Assembly (NCBI GenBank): GCA_027343785.1 | Contig: DAHWKF010000087.1 | Coordinates: 1-23,067, forward strand | DNA: 23,067 nt | From: Leptospirillum sp. | GTDB taxonomy: Bacteria; Nitrospirota; Leptospirillia; Leptospirillales; Leptospirillaceae | Direction: 5' to 3' | Part shown: positions 14,450 through 23,000 of the stretch, piece after piece | Layout of the letters: each line of letters opens with the position of its first letter | Position numbering within the stretch: the stretch's first letter is position 1 | Notes under the pieces: generated by a model | The model's database searches: none | What the model saw: the letters and a program-made list of their open reading frames with translations, nothing else | Told to the model about the DNA's origin: nothing | Position numbers and translations under genes: made by a program

Positions 14450-15316
14450 TCAGCTTCCCAGCTTCAGTGAAAAACCCACTTTTCTGGCCCGTTTCAAAAC
14501 GCGAGAAAACAGGAAAAGGGATCCGGCAACATACAAAAGGTCGAAGACGAGCGCCCATCCCAGCTGGGGCCAGGAAAATCCCCGGCCGGAAAGAACCTGG
14601 CGCATACCTTCAAAAACGTGGGACGCGGGAACAAAAAAAGCGATCTGGCGGAAACCGTCAGGCAAAACAGAGACCGGATTAAAAACTGCGCTCACTGGCT
14701 GAAAAAGAAAAATCACTCCCCATGCGAGGACTTCCGCCTCCTGTCCAAATCGCAGGATCAGAGCGGTCGTCATGATTCCCAGCGCCCATCCCATGATGAC
14801 GAGGCAAAGGACAAAAGGGATCAGGGAGAGCCCCAGACTGAACAGGGAGTAGGAAAAAAGCAGGTAGGCCAGAAGAATGGCCGTACCGGAGGAAAGGGCG
14901 ATCTTCAGGATACCGGTCATCATCGCGCCCGCAATGATATGGTAAGGGGTGACAGGAGCGACCATCAGATTATAGAGGTTTCTGGACCAGATCTCTTCGA
15001 GAAACACAACAGAAATGCCTTGCTGGGACCGATACAGCATGTCCCAGAGCAGAAGGCCACCCAGAAGAGCCTGGGCTGCGGTCGTCCCGGGCAACACCCC
15101 CTGTCTCAGATAGAGCGTTAAAAATCCCCATACGAGAAGATCCAGAAGAGGCCAGTAAAAAATCTCCATCCATCGCGGGATGCTTCTCCGGTAAAGATAA
15201 ACCTGCCGCAAAAGAATGCCCGCTAACGGCCGGAGGGAAAACAGGGGAACCGGGGGCCGGGTCAATGGCAGGCACTCCACCGGGGCGCCCTCCAGGTCAT
15301 TTGTCGGCATTTTCAT
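14450..15316 (-). CDS. ABC-2 type transporter permease
   Basis: 288 aa. Membrane half of an ABC exporter: about six hydrophobic segments, for example FYWPLLDLLVWGFLTLYL, LLGGLLLWDMLYRS, IALSSGTAILLAYLLFSY, FVLCLVIMGWALGIMTTALI, VLAWGVIFLFQPVSAVFNPV and LVFDLLYVAGSLFLFSRVL, the order and topology of the ABC-2 family (drug, polysaccharide or lipid-linked glycan exporters). The ATG at 15316 has AGGAGAAGGG just upstream, and the ATPase gene ends 20 bases inside it, so the pair is translationally coupled. A longer reading to 15394 overlaps the ATPase further and is not used. Substrate not determined. Confidence 0.9.
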   Translation of the reverse strand: MKMPTNDLEGAPVECLPLTRPPVPLFSLRPLAGILLRQVYLYRRSIPRWMEIFYWPLLDLLVWGFLTLYLRQGVLPGTTAAQALLGGLLLWDMLYRSQQGISVVFLEEIWSRNLYNLMVAPVTPYHIIAGAMMTGILKIALSSGTAILLAYLLFSYSLFSLGLSLIPFVLCLVIMGWALGIMTTALILRFGQEAEVLAWGVIFLFQPVSAVFNPVSVLPDGFRQIAFFVPASHVFEGMRQVLSGRGFSWPQLGWALVFDLLYVAGSLFLFSRVLKRARKVGFSLKLGS

Positions 15317-16070
15317 CCCTTCTCCTGTCCTGTCGTGCCTGATTGACGGAACGGATAAAGACGGCTTCAAGGTTGTCGCAGTCGAACAGTCCATAAAGTG
15401 CGTCTCGCGTCCCGCAGGCCACGCTTTTGCCGGATTCGATCAGAAGAATGCGGTCCGAAAGCCTCTCCACTTCACGCATGTTATGGGAGGTATAAACGAG
15501 TCCCAGCCGTTCCTTCCGGACCTGCTCCAGCAGAAGTTGCCGGACTTCGGCCGACGCTTCCGGATCGAGCGTAGCGGTCGGTTCGTCCAGGAAAAGGATT
15601 TCCGGACGGGAAATCAGTGCCTTTGCCAGCGAGAGGCGGGCGATCTGCCCGGTAGACAAACGGCCGACCTTCGTTTTGGCCAGAGGCTCCAGGGAGAACC
15701 GCTCCATCATCTCGCTGACCGCCTGGCCCGGTTGGGGCAGATTATAGACAAGGGCAAAAACCTCCAGATTTTCACGGACGGAAAGGGAATACGGCAATGA
15801 GAGATCCGTCGATGCGTAATTGATGAGGTGGGCAACCCGGCGTCGATGGCGGATGATATCGACACCAAATATCCGGACGGTTCCGGAATCGGGTGTCAGA
15901 ATTCCCAGAAGCATCTGGAGGAGGGTCGATTTTCCCGCCCCGTTGGGTCCCACGATGGAGAGAACTTCTCCTCGGGAAACTTCGAGGGAGATACCATCCA
16001 CCGCAGGAGGCCGATCCGGCGAAAACCTTTTTGTCAGCTGGCGCGCTACCAGAACGTGCCCATCAGACAC
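15297..16070 (-). CDS. ABC transporter ATP-binding protein
   Basis: 257 aa. Walker A GPNGAGKST (41-49), signature LSTGQIARLS (138-147), Walker B ILFLDEP (158-164), D-loop TATLD and H-loop TSHN (His196). Powers the adjoining ABC-2 permease; cytoplasmic face of the inner membrane. Odd point: at the Q-loop, where the family usually has a glutamine before the LYPNLTVREN stretch, the sequence reads NYASTDLSLPYSLSVRENL with no glutamine. A short C-terminal extension after about 220 is rich in Arg/Asp. GTG start; it overlaps the end of the upstream 208-aa gene by eight bases, and its stop lies 20 bases inside the permease gene. Classified with CcmA/NatA-type exporters by general sequence. Confidence 0.93.
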   Translation of the reverse strand: MSDGHVLVARQLTKRFSPDRPPAVDGISLEVSRGEVLSIVGPNGAGKSTLLQMLLGILTPDSGTVRIFGVDIIRHRRRVAHLINYASTDLSLPYSLSVRENLEVFALVYNLPQPGQAVSEMMERFSLEPLAKTKVGRLSTGQIARLSLAKALISRPEILFLDEPTATLDPEASAEVRQLLLEQVRKERLGLVYTSHNMREVERLSDRILLIESGKSVACGTRDALYGLFDCDNLEAVFIRSVNQARQDRRRDENADK

Positions 16071-16689
16071 CCCCCGACCCTGCTTTCAGGTTGACAAAGT
16101 GCAGGATATAGCGTTTTCCGGTATTGCCTTTGAGCCCCGTGAAGGAGACATACAGGTCGAAAGAGGGGGTGCGGGGAAAGACGGAAAAATGGACGGGGAT
16201 ATCCACCGAATCACCGTTGTGGAACAACCGGTCCTGGCTCCATGGCATTTCTCCTGGGGAGGCTCCCTGTTTCCCGTCGATCCATCGGGGCGGGGAAGAC
16301 AGGACAAGAGAAACAGGACCCGACTCCAGATGCTCAAACGTGAGCCGAAGACGGATGTCCAGTCCTCCACCCTCCCTCCGCACGGAAGTCACTCGCGCGA
16401 CAAATCGGGGAGTGTCGATCTGGAGGACGGGTGGACGGGAAGGGTTGCTTTCCGGAAACAGGCTGGTCGGGGGAACCGGAAGAGGGACCTGGTCCACCCC
16501 GTTCTCACCGGCGCGAAGCAACGTGTGATGGTTGGGAAGGTTCATGTAAAAGAAGATTGTATAAACAATGCCTCCCACAAAAAACAGAACCGCGACACTC
16601 CCCAGGATCCAGTAAACTCTCCGGGATCCCTGACCGGGGCGCGAATGGGAAACGCCCAGGGAGTCATATCGTGAACGGTCGTCATCCAT
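16063..16689 (-). CDS. Single-TM periplasmic protein of unknown function
   Basis: 208 aa. A charged cytoplasmic start (1-24) is followed by one TM (VYWILGSVAVLFFVGGIVYTIFF, about 25-47) and a periplasmic part with a proline-rich linker (about 68-90) leading to a beta-rich, immunoglobulin-like domain (LQIDTPRFVARVTSVR ... IRLRLTFEHLESGPVSLVLS ... HFSVFPRTPSFDLYVSFTGL). Resembles FixH-like or other small accessory proteins, but family not certain. GGGAGG seven bases before the ATG. It overlaps the ABC ATPase by eight bases, so it is probably an accessory of this exporter, perhaps the link between the inner-membrane ABC pair and the outer-membrane genes upstream, which lack a standard adaptor protein. 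Confidence 0.75.
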   Translation of the reverse strand: MDDDRSRYDSLGVSHSRPGQGSRRVYWILGSVAVLFFVGGIVYTIFFYMNLPNHHTLLRAGENGVDQVPLPVPPTSLFPESNPSRPPVLQIDTPRFVARVTSVRREGGGLDIRLRLTFEHLESGPVSLVLSSPPRWIDGKQGASPGEMPWSQDRLFHNGDSVDIPVHFSVFPRTPSFDLYVSFTGLKGNTGKRYILHFVNLKAGSGGV

Positions 16690-16717
16690 TATAAAACCTC
16701 CCTACTCGCATATTGCA

Positions 16718-17449
16718 CTAAAACCAGAGAGAAATCCCCGACACCAGGGGAGTGAGAAAGAGGAACGACCCATTCGTATTGAGTCCTGTGGGGTCCATTT
16801 CCACGAAAACACCCATTGAAAGGGATGGCACGTGCCACTCTACCCCCCCTCCCCCATCCAGGAGGAGTCCATAAGGATGCCCGGACAGACTCCCGGCGTT
16901 TGACGCGGACAACGAAGCCATCCCGATATCCAGCCGGACATAGGGAGAAACCGTCCCCCAGCCTGTCAGATCTTTGGGCAAAAGATTCAGGAGATTCCAG
17001 GCCCCGCCGGTTTTTGCGATAAACCCGGTCACACTGGCAGATCCCGGAAGGGGTCCGATCTGCTGGGTCGACGTCGAGGGGTTGGCCGCGAAAGGATTGC
17101 TGGAACTGAACGGAACAGTCAGGGATGGCCCCGGGGTCATCTGGAAATAGCTCCCCGAAACGATCCACCGAAACTTTCCGGGATGGTCCCCCGGATAATA
17201 GGAGAGTTCCCCTCCGACACCCAGACCGGCGTTCAGGTAACGGGACACCCCCGTCCCCGTCGGCAAAAAGTAGGAAATGGTCGGAGCCAATGACCAGCGG
17301 TCAGGCGATCCCGCAGGAGTGCCCTCGGGTCCAGACGTTCCTGCCGGAGGGGGACTGTCCGGTCCCGGAAGGGGCGGGTCTCCCCACGCGAGAGGGATTC
17401 CCGTACAGACCGACAGGAGCAGTATCCATAAGAATCCGGCTCCCCTCAC
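16718..17449 (-). CDS. Outer-membrane beta-barrel protein
   Basis: 243 aa. Signal peptide MRGAGFLWILLLSVCTGIPL (1-20) with cleavage near AWG-DPP, a proline-rich linker (24-50), then amphipathic beta strands with alternating pattern (for example WSLAPTISYFLPTG, GVGGELSYYPGD, RWIVSGSYFQM, VSPYVRLDIGMASL, GVEWHVPSLSMGVFVEM). The last residue is Phe (SGISLWF), the C-terminal signature used by the BAM machinery. GTG start overlapping the TolC stop as GTGA, showing coupled translation with the channel gene. Role unclear: a porin-like or structural outer-membrane partner of the exporter is plausible. Confidence 0.8.
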   Translation of the reverse strand: MRGAGFLWILLLSVCTGIPLAWGDPPLPGPDSPPPAGTSGPEGTPAGSPDRWSLAPTISYFLPTGTGVSRYLNAGLGVGGELSYYPGDHPGKFRWIVSGSYFQMTPGPSLTVPFSSSNPFAANPSTSTQQIGPLPGSASVTGFIAKTGGAWNLLNLLPKDLTGWGTVSPYVRLDIGMASLSASNAGSLSGHPYGLLLDGGGGVEWHVPSLSMGVFVEMDPTGLNTNGSFLFLTPLVSGISLWF

Positions 17450-18951
17450 GGGAGATCTCCGGCGGGAATCGCTCCCCGTTCAAAGTCATAATTGATCCCC
17501 ATGTCCCGCTTGAGCTGGGCCAGGCTGATCGCGAAATCCGCCTGGGCCTGAACAAGATCGGACCGGGCTTTCGCCAGATCCCGTTCGGTTTGGGTAACAG
17601 CCACGGTTGTGCCCGTCCCGACCCGAAATTGCGTTTCTGCCAGGTCGACATTTCGTTCCGCCTGGTCGACCAGAACCTTGGAGTCCTGGATTTTCTGACC
17701 GGCGGTCTTGAGGGTGTACAAGTCGGAAAGGACGCTCTGAATGACCCCCTGGCGCAGATCTTCCCGCTGGAACTTGATCTGCTTCAGCTGGGCCCGCGAT
17801 TGACGGACCTGCTCCACGTTCAGAAAACCGTTGAAGATGGGGATCGTCACGGTTGTCGCAACCGACCAGTTATAGACCAGCGGAAAAAACTCGCTGTCCA
17901 GACTATAAGCGCCGACGGTCTGTACGGTCGGCATGAACTGCGCCTGGTTGAAACGGACGGCCTGCTTCTGGGCCACGGTCTGCTGGTCCAGCTGTTTGAG
18001 ATCCGGCCGGTGGGCGATGGCGATGGAAACAACCTGATCCGGCGTATAAGGGATTGCCGGGACGGGGTGCAACGGGGCCACGCGATAGGGCGTATGGCCA
18101 ATGACACCCATGGCCCGGTTCAGGGCCAGTTCGTCCACATGAAACTGGTTTTTGTCCTGGACCTGGGTCAGGAGCATGTTCGAAAGGTTCACCCGGGCAT
18201 TCAGGACATCATAAGCGTTGGCCACTCCGTCATTGTAACGCGCCTCCGCGACCCTCAACTGCAAGCGGTAATCCTCGAGCGTCAGCCGATCCACTTCCAG
18301 GAGTTCCTGATCTTTCAGGACGCTGAAATAGGCTTTTTCCACGCCGAAAACAACGTCCGTCACCGTCTTTGCCGCCCCCTGATGGGACGCGTTGTACAAG
18401 GCCTTGTTCTGCGCGACCTGGGAGCTTCTCCGGCCAAAGGCGAAAAGGGTCTGGGTCAGCGTCAGGGAGGCCTGGTAAAAATCGTACGAGACCGGCGATT
18501 CAGGTATCGTGAAGGGGAATCCTGGCTGGGGACCGAAATTTCCCGTCTCGCGCGTATAGGCGGAACTTCCGGCAAGGGTCGGATAATACTGGCTTTGGGC
18601 GATTCCGATGCCCGCCCGGGCGCTGGTAACACCCGCGTTCGCCGCACCCAGCTGGGGCTGGCTCCGAAGGGCGATCGAAAGGGCCACCGGGAGGGAAAGG
18701 ACATATCCGGCGGGGTGCTTGTCCTGGATGATCTTGATTGCGGCAGACTCCAGGGAAGTCTCGTCGTCCGGGGTTCCGGGCGGGACGGATGTCTCTGGTC
18801 CAGCATATGCCGGCGGGCAGATGCCTTTCAGAATATAAACGACCAATAAGGCAAAGATCGCGCTCCGGGAGGAAAAACCTCCCCGCCTCCCTCTTTTTTT
18901 TCCAAACTCCTCACCCCAAAACCACACGGCTCCGGTTCCGCCTTTAATCAA
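17446..18951 (-). CDS. TolC-family outer-membrane efflux channel
   Basis: 501 aa. Outer-membrane and trans-periplasmic channel protein for RND, ABC or MFS exporters. Signal-like region about 28-50 (SRSAIFALLVVYILKGICPPAYA), then two related OEP repeats: first with LSLPVALSIALRSQPQLGAANAGV and QASLTLTQTLFAFGRRSSQVA, second with VSIAIAHRPDLKQLDQQTVA and TVTIPIFNGFLNVEQVRQSRAQLK, ending AQADFAISLAQLKRDMGINYD. The long helices and their internal repeat are typical of TolC. The start is uncertain: the longest reading begins at TTG 18951, about 32 nt after the likely transcription start, but its 27-residue basic extension before the hydrophobic core is long for a signal peptide. First gene of a minus-strand operon, divergent from the LysR gene. 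Confidence 0.92.
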   Translation of the reverse strand: MIKGGTGAVWFWGEEFGKKRGRRGGFSSRSAIFALLVVYILKGICPPAYAGPETSVPPGTPDDETSLESAAIKIIQDKHPAGYVLSLPVALSIALRSQPQLGAANAGVTSARAGIGIAQSQYYPTLAGSSAYTRETGNFGPQPGFPFTIPESPVSYDFYQASLTLTQTLFAFGRRSSQVAQNKALYNASHQGAAKTVTDVVFGVEKAYFSVLKDQELLEVDRLTLEDYRLQLRVAEARYNDGVANAYDVLNARVNLSNMLLTQVQDKNQFHVDELALNRAMGVIGHTPYRVAPLHPVPAIPYTPDQVVSIAIAHRPDLKQLDQQTVAQKQAVRFNQAQFMPTVQTVGAYSLDSEFFPLVYNWSVATTVTIPIFNGFLNVEQVRQSRAQLKQIKFQREDLRQGVIQSVLSDLYTLKTAGQKIQDSKVLVDQAERNVDLAETQFRVGTGTTVAVTQTERDLAKARSDLVQAQADFAISLAQLKRDMGINYDFERGAIPAGDLP

Positions 18952-18977
18952 GCTGCATCAGTGATCGCCTTTACTCA

Positions 18978-19002
18978 TTGATAAAAATTATTATACAATC
19001 AA
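18978..19002. promoter_or_regulatory. Divergent promoter region with TATAAT box and inverted repeat
   Basis: On the minus strand a perfect TATAAT (18995-18990) lies 39 bp upstream of the TolC TTG; a -35 could not be fixed with confidence in the T-rich stretch upstream. The -10 is bracketed by an inverted repeat TTGAT-N15-ATCAA (18978-18982 and 18998-19002), the size and AT-rich centre expected for a LysR-type site. The whole 18960-19080 spacer is strongly AT-rich and shared with the divergent LysR gene, so this is the obvious candidate operator. Confidence 0.5.
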
Positions 19003-19080
19003 AAAAATAAAAAATTTCCGGATTCATCATTTTTATTAAATTGCCCATAAATTTCCGAACACTAATTCCTGGAGCATCAA

Positions 19081-20013
19081 ATGACACTATCCCAAATACA
19101 GACATTTGTCGTTGTCAGCCAAACCCTTAACTTCACTGGCGCGGCCCAGGAGCTGGGGATCACCCAGCCCGCGATCAGCACCCAGATCCAGCTTCTGGAG
19201 GAAGAACTCAAAACCCGCTTGTTCAACCGGGTTGGACGCAGGGTTTACCTGAGCCAGTCAGGACTCCTTTTCCTTGAGCATGCGCGACAGATACTTGAGA
19301 AAGTCGCGCTGACCACAGAGTCGGTCACCCGGTTCAGACCTGTCTCCAAAACCGATCCCCTGAACCTCGGGATCGGTTTTGGCACAGGCCTCAAGGATGA
19401 CGCACCCTTCCTGAATTATCTCAGGGGAACCTATAAAAATGCCACTGTCCAGTCACACCAGGCGCTCGATGCCGACCTGATCCGGGGACTTGAGGAACAT
19501 TCGGTCGATATCGCCCTGACCCAAATCCCCGAGGAGACGCCGGCCCTGGAAGAATGGACCGGGAAAATGGACCTGACGCCGGTCGTCAAGACAAATATCC
19601 TTGTGGTCGCCGCACCTCATGCTGTCTCCCAGAACTGGCGAAGAGATCCACGCATTCTGGAAGAGTATCCCCTCATTCTCCCTGCCAAAAGAACTTTTTT
19701 CCGGGATTATGTTGACAGTGTCCTTGCAAGGCTTTCCCTGAAGGTCAACATCGCTCTCGAAACCCATGAGGCCAGCCTGATCCGGAAAGTCCTGCTCTCA
19801 GGTATGGGCATCGGGATCCTACCGGCTTCCTCCGTCCGGGAAGACCTTGACAAAGGTCTTCTGACAGGCCTGTCGGTACCCGAGCTGTCAAGCGGATCCA
19901 TTCTGGGGATCCTGACCCGGAAAAATGACCTGTCCGCTATCCCCTCCCCCATCCATCTGGGTGTCCGGATCTTCACATCCGGCTGGATTCGCCTCGGGAC
20001 AGGAGCGGCCTGA
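19081..20013 (+). CDS. LysR-family transcriptional regulator
   Basis: 310 aa, standard family length. N-terminal winged helix-turn-helix MTLSQIQTFVVVSQTLNFTG followed by AAQELGITQPAISTQIQLLE (21-40) and the wing (ELKTRLFNRVGRRVYLSQSG). The C-terminal effector domain (about 90-300) is of the periplasmic binding protein type, with NLGIGFGTG, ALTQIPEETPALEEW and the hinge-region stretch VLLSGMGIGILPAS. GGAG lies seven bases before the ATG. Divergent from the TolC operon across an AT-rich spacer and convergent with the RND gene, its stop one base from that gene's stop. It probably activates or represses the TolC operon in response to a small ligand, which is unknown. Confidence 0.95.
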   Translation: MTLSQIQTFVVVSQTLNFTGAAQELGITQPAISTQIQLLEEELKTRLFNRVGRRVYLSQSGLLFLEHARQILEKVALTTESVTRFRPVSKTDPLNLGIGFGTGLKDDAPFLNYLRGTYKNATVQSHQALDADLIRGLEEHSVDIALTQIPEETPALEEWTGKMDLTPVVKTNILVVAAPHAVSQNWRRDPRILEEYPLILPAKRTFFRDYVDSVLARLSLKVNIALETHEASLIRKVLLSGMGIGILPASSVREDLDKGLLTGLSVPELSSGSILGILTRKNDLSAIPSPIHLGVRIFTSGWIRLGTGAA

Positions 20014-20014
20014 A

Positions 20015-23000
20015 CTACACTTCCGAGGACTTTTCTTCCCAGTCCATGCCCTCCCGGGTGCCTCCCTTCACCGGAAACTTCCGGTGGAAAGACAGATAAA
20101 CGGTCGGAACCAGAACCAGCGTAAACAGGGTCGCAAGAGTAAGGCCCCCGATCACGGCCCGCGCCAGCGGAAGGCTGTTCGAGCTTCCCACATCGAACCC
20201 CAGTGCCATCGGGATCAACCCTACAATCGTCGCCAGGCTCGTCATGACAACCGGCCTGAGCCGGGTTCTCCCCGCCCGGACCACCGCGTCTTCCAGCGAA
20301 AGTCCCCCCTCCCTCTGCAGCCGGTTGGAATAATCGACGAGGAGGACCCCGTTACTCGCCGCAATTCCGACCGTCATGATAACACCCATGAACGCGATTG
20401 TGGAGAAGTGGGTTCCCGTCAGGAAAAAGAGCCATATGACACCAATAAAGCTCATGGGAACGGAAAACATGATGACAAATGGATCCACCAGAGAACGGAA
20501 CTGTGTCGCCAGAACCATGTACACCAGTAGGATGGAGGACAAGGCAGCAATGGCCAGTGACAGGAAAGCTCCCTTCTGCTGGGCAATCTGTCCGGCAAGA
20601 ACGATTGAAAAGCCGGGGGGAATATGGGCATGGGCGACATATTTTTTCAAATCCTTGGCGATATCTCCCAGGGGCCTGCCGACAGGATTGGCTGAAATCG
20701 TAATCAGTCTTGTCATACGCTTTCGGTCAATCTCGTTGGGTCCCGATGATTCGCTGATGTGGGCGATATCCCTCAGCAGGATCTGCTGCCCGTTGGCATT
20801 TGTCAAAAAAACGTTTTTCAGGTCTTCCAGGGAATGCCGATACGGCCTGTCCAGCTGGACAACGATATTATATTCGTTCCCGGTCGCAGGGTCCGTATAG
20901 ATGGAAGGGTTGTTTTCGTTACCGACGAAGCTCCAGAGGACGGTCGAAGCGACCTGCTGCACCGACAGGCCCACGAGGGCCGCCTTCACCCGGTCGACCC
21001 TTACGTCCAGTTCCGGAAAGTGAAAATCGTTCGGAAGTATCTGAATGTCCCCGACCCCCTGGATCGCTTTCATGTGTCGGGCCACCTCTTCCGCAAACTG
21101 CTCTCCTGTGGCGAGGTCATAACCGTAAATCTCGACATCGATAATTCCCTGGTAACCGAAATTGAGGATACGTTCGATCAATCCACCCGGCATGAAGTAG
21201 ATTCCGATTCCGGGAAACATCCCCTTCATGGCCGAACGGACACGGTCCATCAGTTCGTCCGCGGTCTCTTTCCGCTTGTCGGGATCGACCAGGTTGACCT
21301 GAACAAAGGCTGTGTCGGGCCCCGTGTTGCTTGTAAAAACGGAAGCCGCCCCGTTGGTTCCACGGCCGGCGGTATTGCGAAGACCGATATTGGAAGCGAT
21401 CAGACGGACATCCCCGGGTGGCAAGGTCTTCCGGATGACCTCCTCAACTTCCTTCGCCAGCTGGGTCGTCAGCTCAATACGGGTTCCGGGAGGAGCCTGG
21501 ATATTGATCGTGAACTGGCTTTCATCCGGAGCCGGAAAAAATTCCGTCCCGATAAAATGGATGAATGGCAAGGACAGAAGGAAAGTCGACAGAACGACCA
21601 GGAAAATCTTTTTCCGATGATGGATCGCGTATTCGAGGAGTTTTTCGTACTTCTCCTCGACTGTATGGAAACCCCTTTGAAACCAGGCGAAGGCTCCCCG
21701 GCGGGAGGCGAGCGATGTTTTCTGGGGGTTCAGGAACCGGAAGCAAAGAAGGGGCGTGATCGTTCTTGAAACAAAGAACGAGGCAAAAAGGGCAAAGGTA
21801 ATGGTCAGGGCCATCGGGGTGAAGAGAAGCCGGCCGATTCCCTGCATGAAAAGCACTGGCAGGAAAACCACCACTGTCGTGATAGTCGATGCCAGAATGG
21901 GCATGGCAACCTCGCGGGCGGCCGCCAGAAGCGCCTGCGGCCGGGGTGTCGCATCGACCGAGAAGTGCCGGTAAATATTTTCAAGTTCGACGATGGAGTC
22001 GTCGACCAGTCGCCCGATTCCCAGCGCCAGCCCCCCAAAGGTGAAAATATTCAGGGTCTGGTGGGAAAAATAGAGAAAAACCATGGCGACTAGCGCCGAC
22101 AGGGGGATGGCTGTCGAAATAATCAGTGTCGCCGGCACGCTCCCGAAAAAGAGCATGATCACCAGAATCGCCAGGATCGAACCCTGAATGATTTCGTCGA
22201 ACAAACTCCTGATCGATTGACGGATATAAAGAGACTGGTCAAAAAACGTATCGAGATGAACGCCGGGGGGCAGCCCCCTGAGTTTCGGCAAGATCGCCCG
22301 GACCTCGTCCACCACCTTGACCGTATTGGATCCGGGTTGCTTGTTGACCGCCAGGTAGACGGCGTTTTCGCCGTTGACGCGCACGATATTGGTCTGTGTC
22401 TCCGCGGAATCGGTGACCCGGGCGAAGTCCTTGACGAAGATGGGAACCGTTCTCCCGTCCGGCGTCTGCTGGGTGGAGACCGCCACATTGTTCAGCGTCT
22501 CAACCAGATGGTGGGTGATCTGGTTGTTGGTGAAAAGGTTGTAGTCTTTCGTCCCGATCTTGATATCGCCTGAGGGGAGAATGAGATTGGCCTGGTTGAT
22601 CGCGTTGACCACCTGCATGATGGACAGGTTTCGGGCAAAAAGGCGGTGGGGGTCGACATTGATATTGATCTGGCGGACCTTGCCCCCGTTGACCGTCGCC
22701 TGCGAAACGTTGGCGAGCTGTTCCAGCTGGGGTTCGATCGTATTGTAGGCAAGGTCGTACAGCTGGATCTGGTTCATTGAGGGGTTGGAAACCGTTACGG
22801 ACACGACCGGAATGTTGGCGATATCGAATTTCAGGATAAAGGGTTGCTGGATTCCGGGAGGCAGCTCGTTCAGCATCTGGCTCATTTTCTCGACAGCCTG
22901 AACCATCCCTCCGTTCAGGTCCTCCCCCCAGTTGAACCACACCTGGATGGCGGAAACCCCTTCTCTCGACTGTGACTGGATGTGAGAGACGTTGTCGATC

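Noticed and set aside
17125..18849. 574-aa plus-strand open frame opposite TolC
   Set aside because: Complement of the clear TolC and beta-barrel genes; low-complexity Arg/Gly/Asp/Gln translation, typical of a shadow frame in GC-rich DNA.
20759..21769. 336-aa plus-strand open frame opposite the RND gene
   Set aside because: Antisense shadow of a highly conserved transporter; translation is not protein-like.
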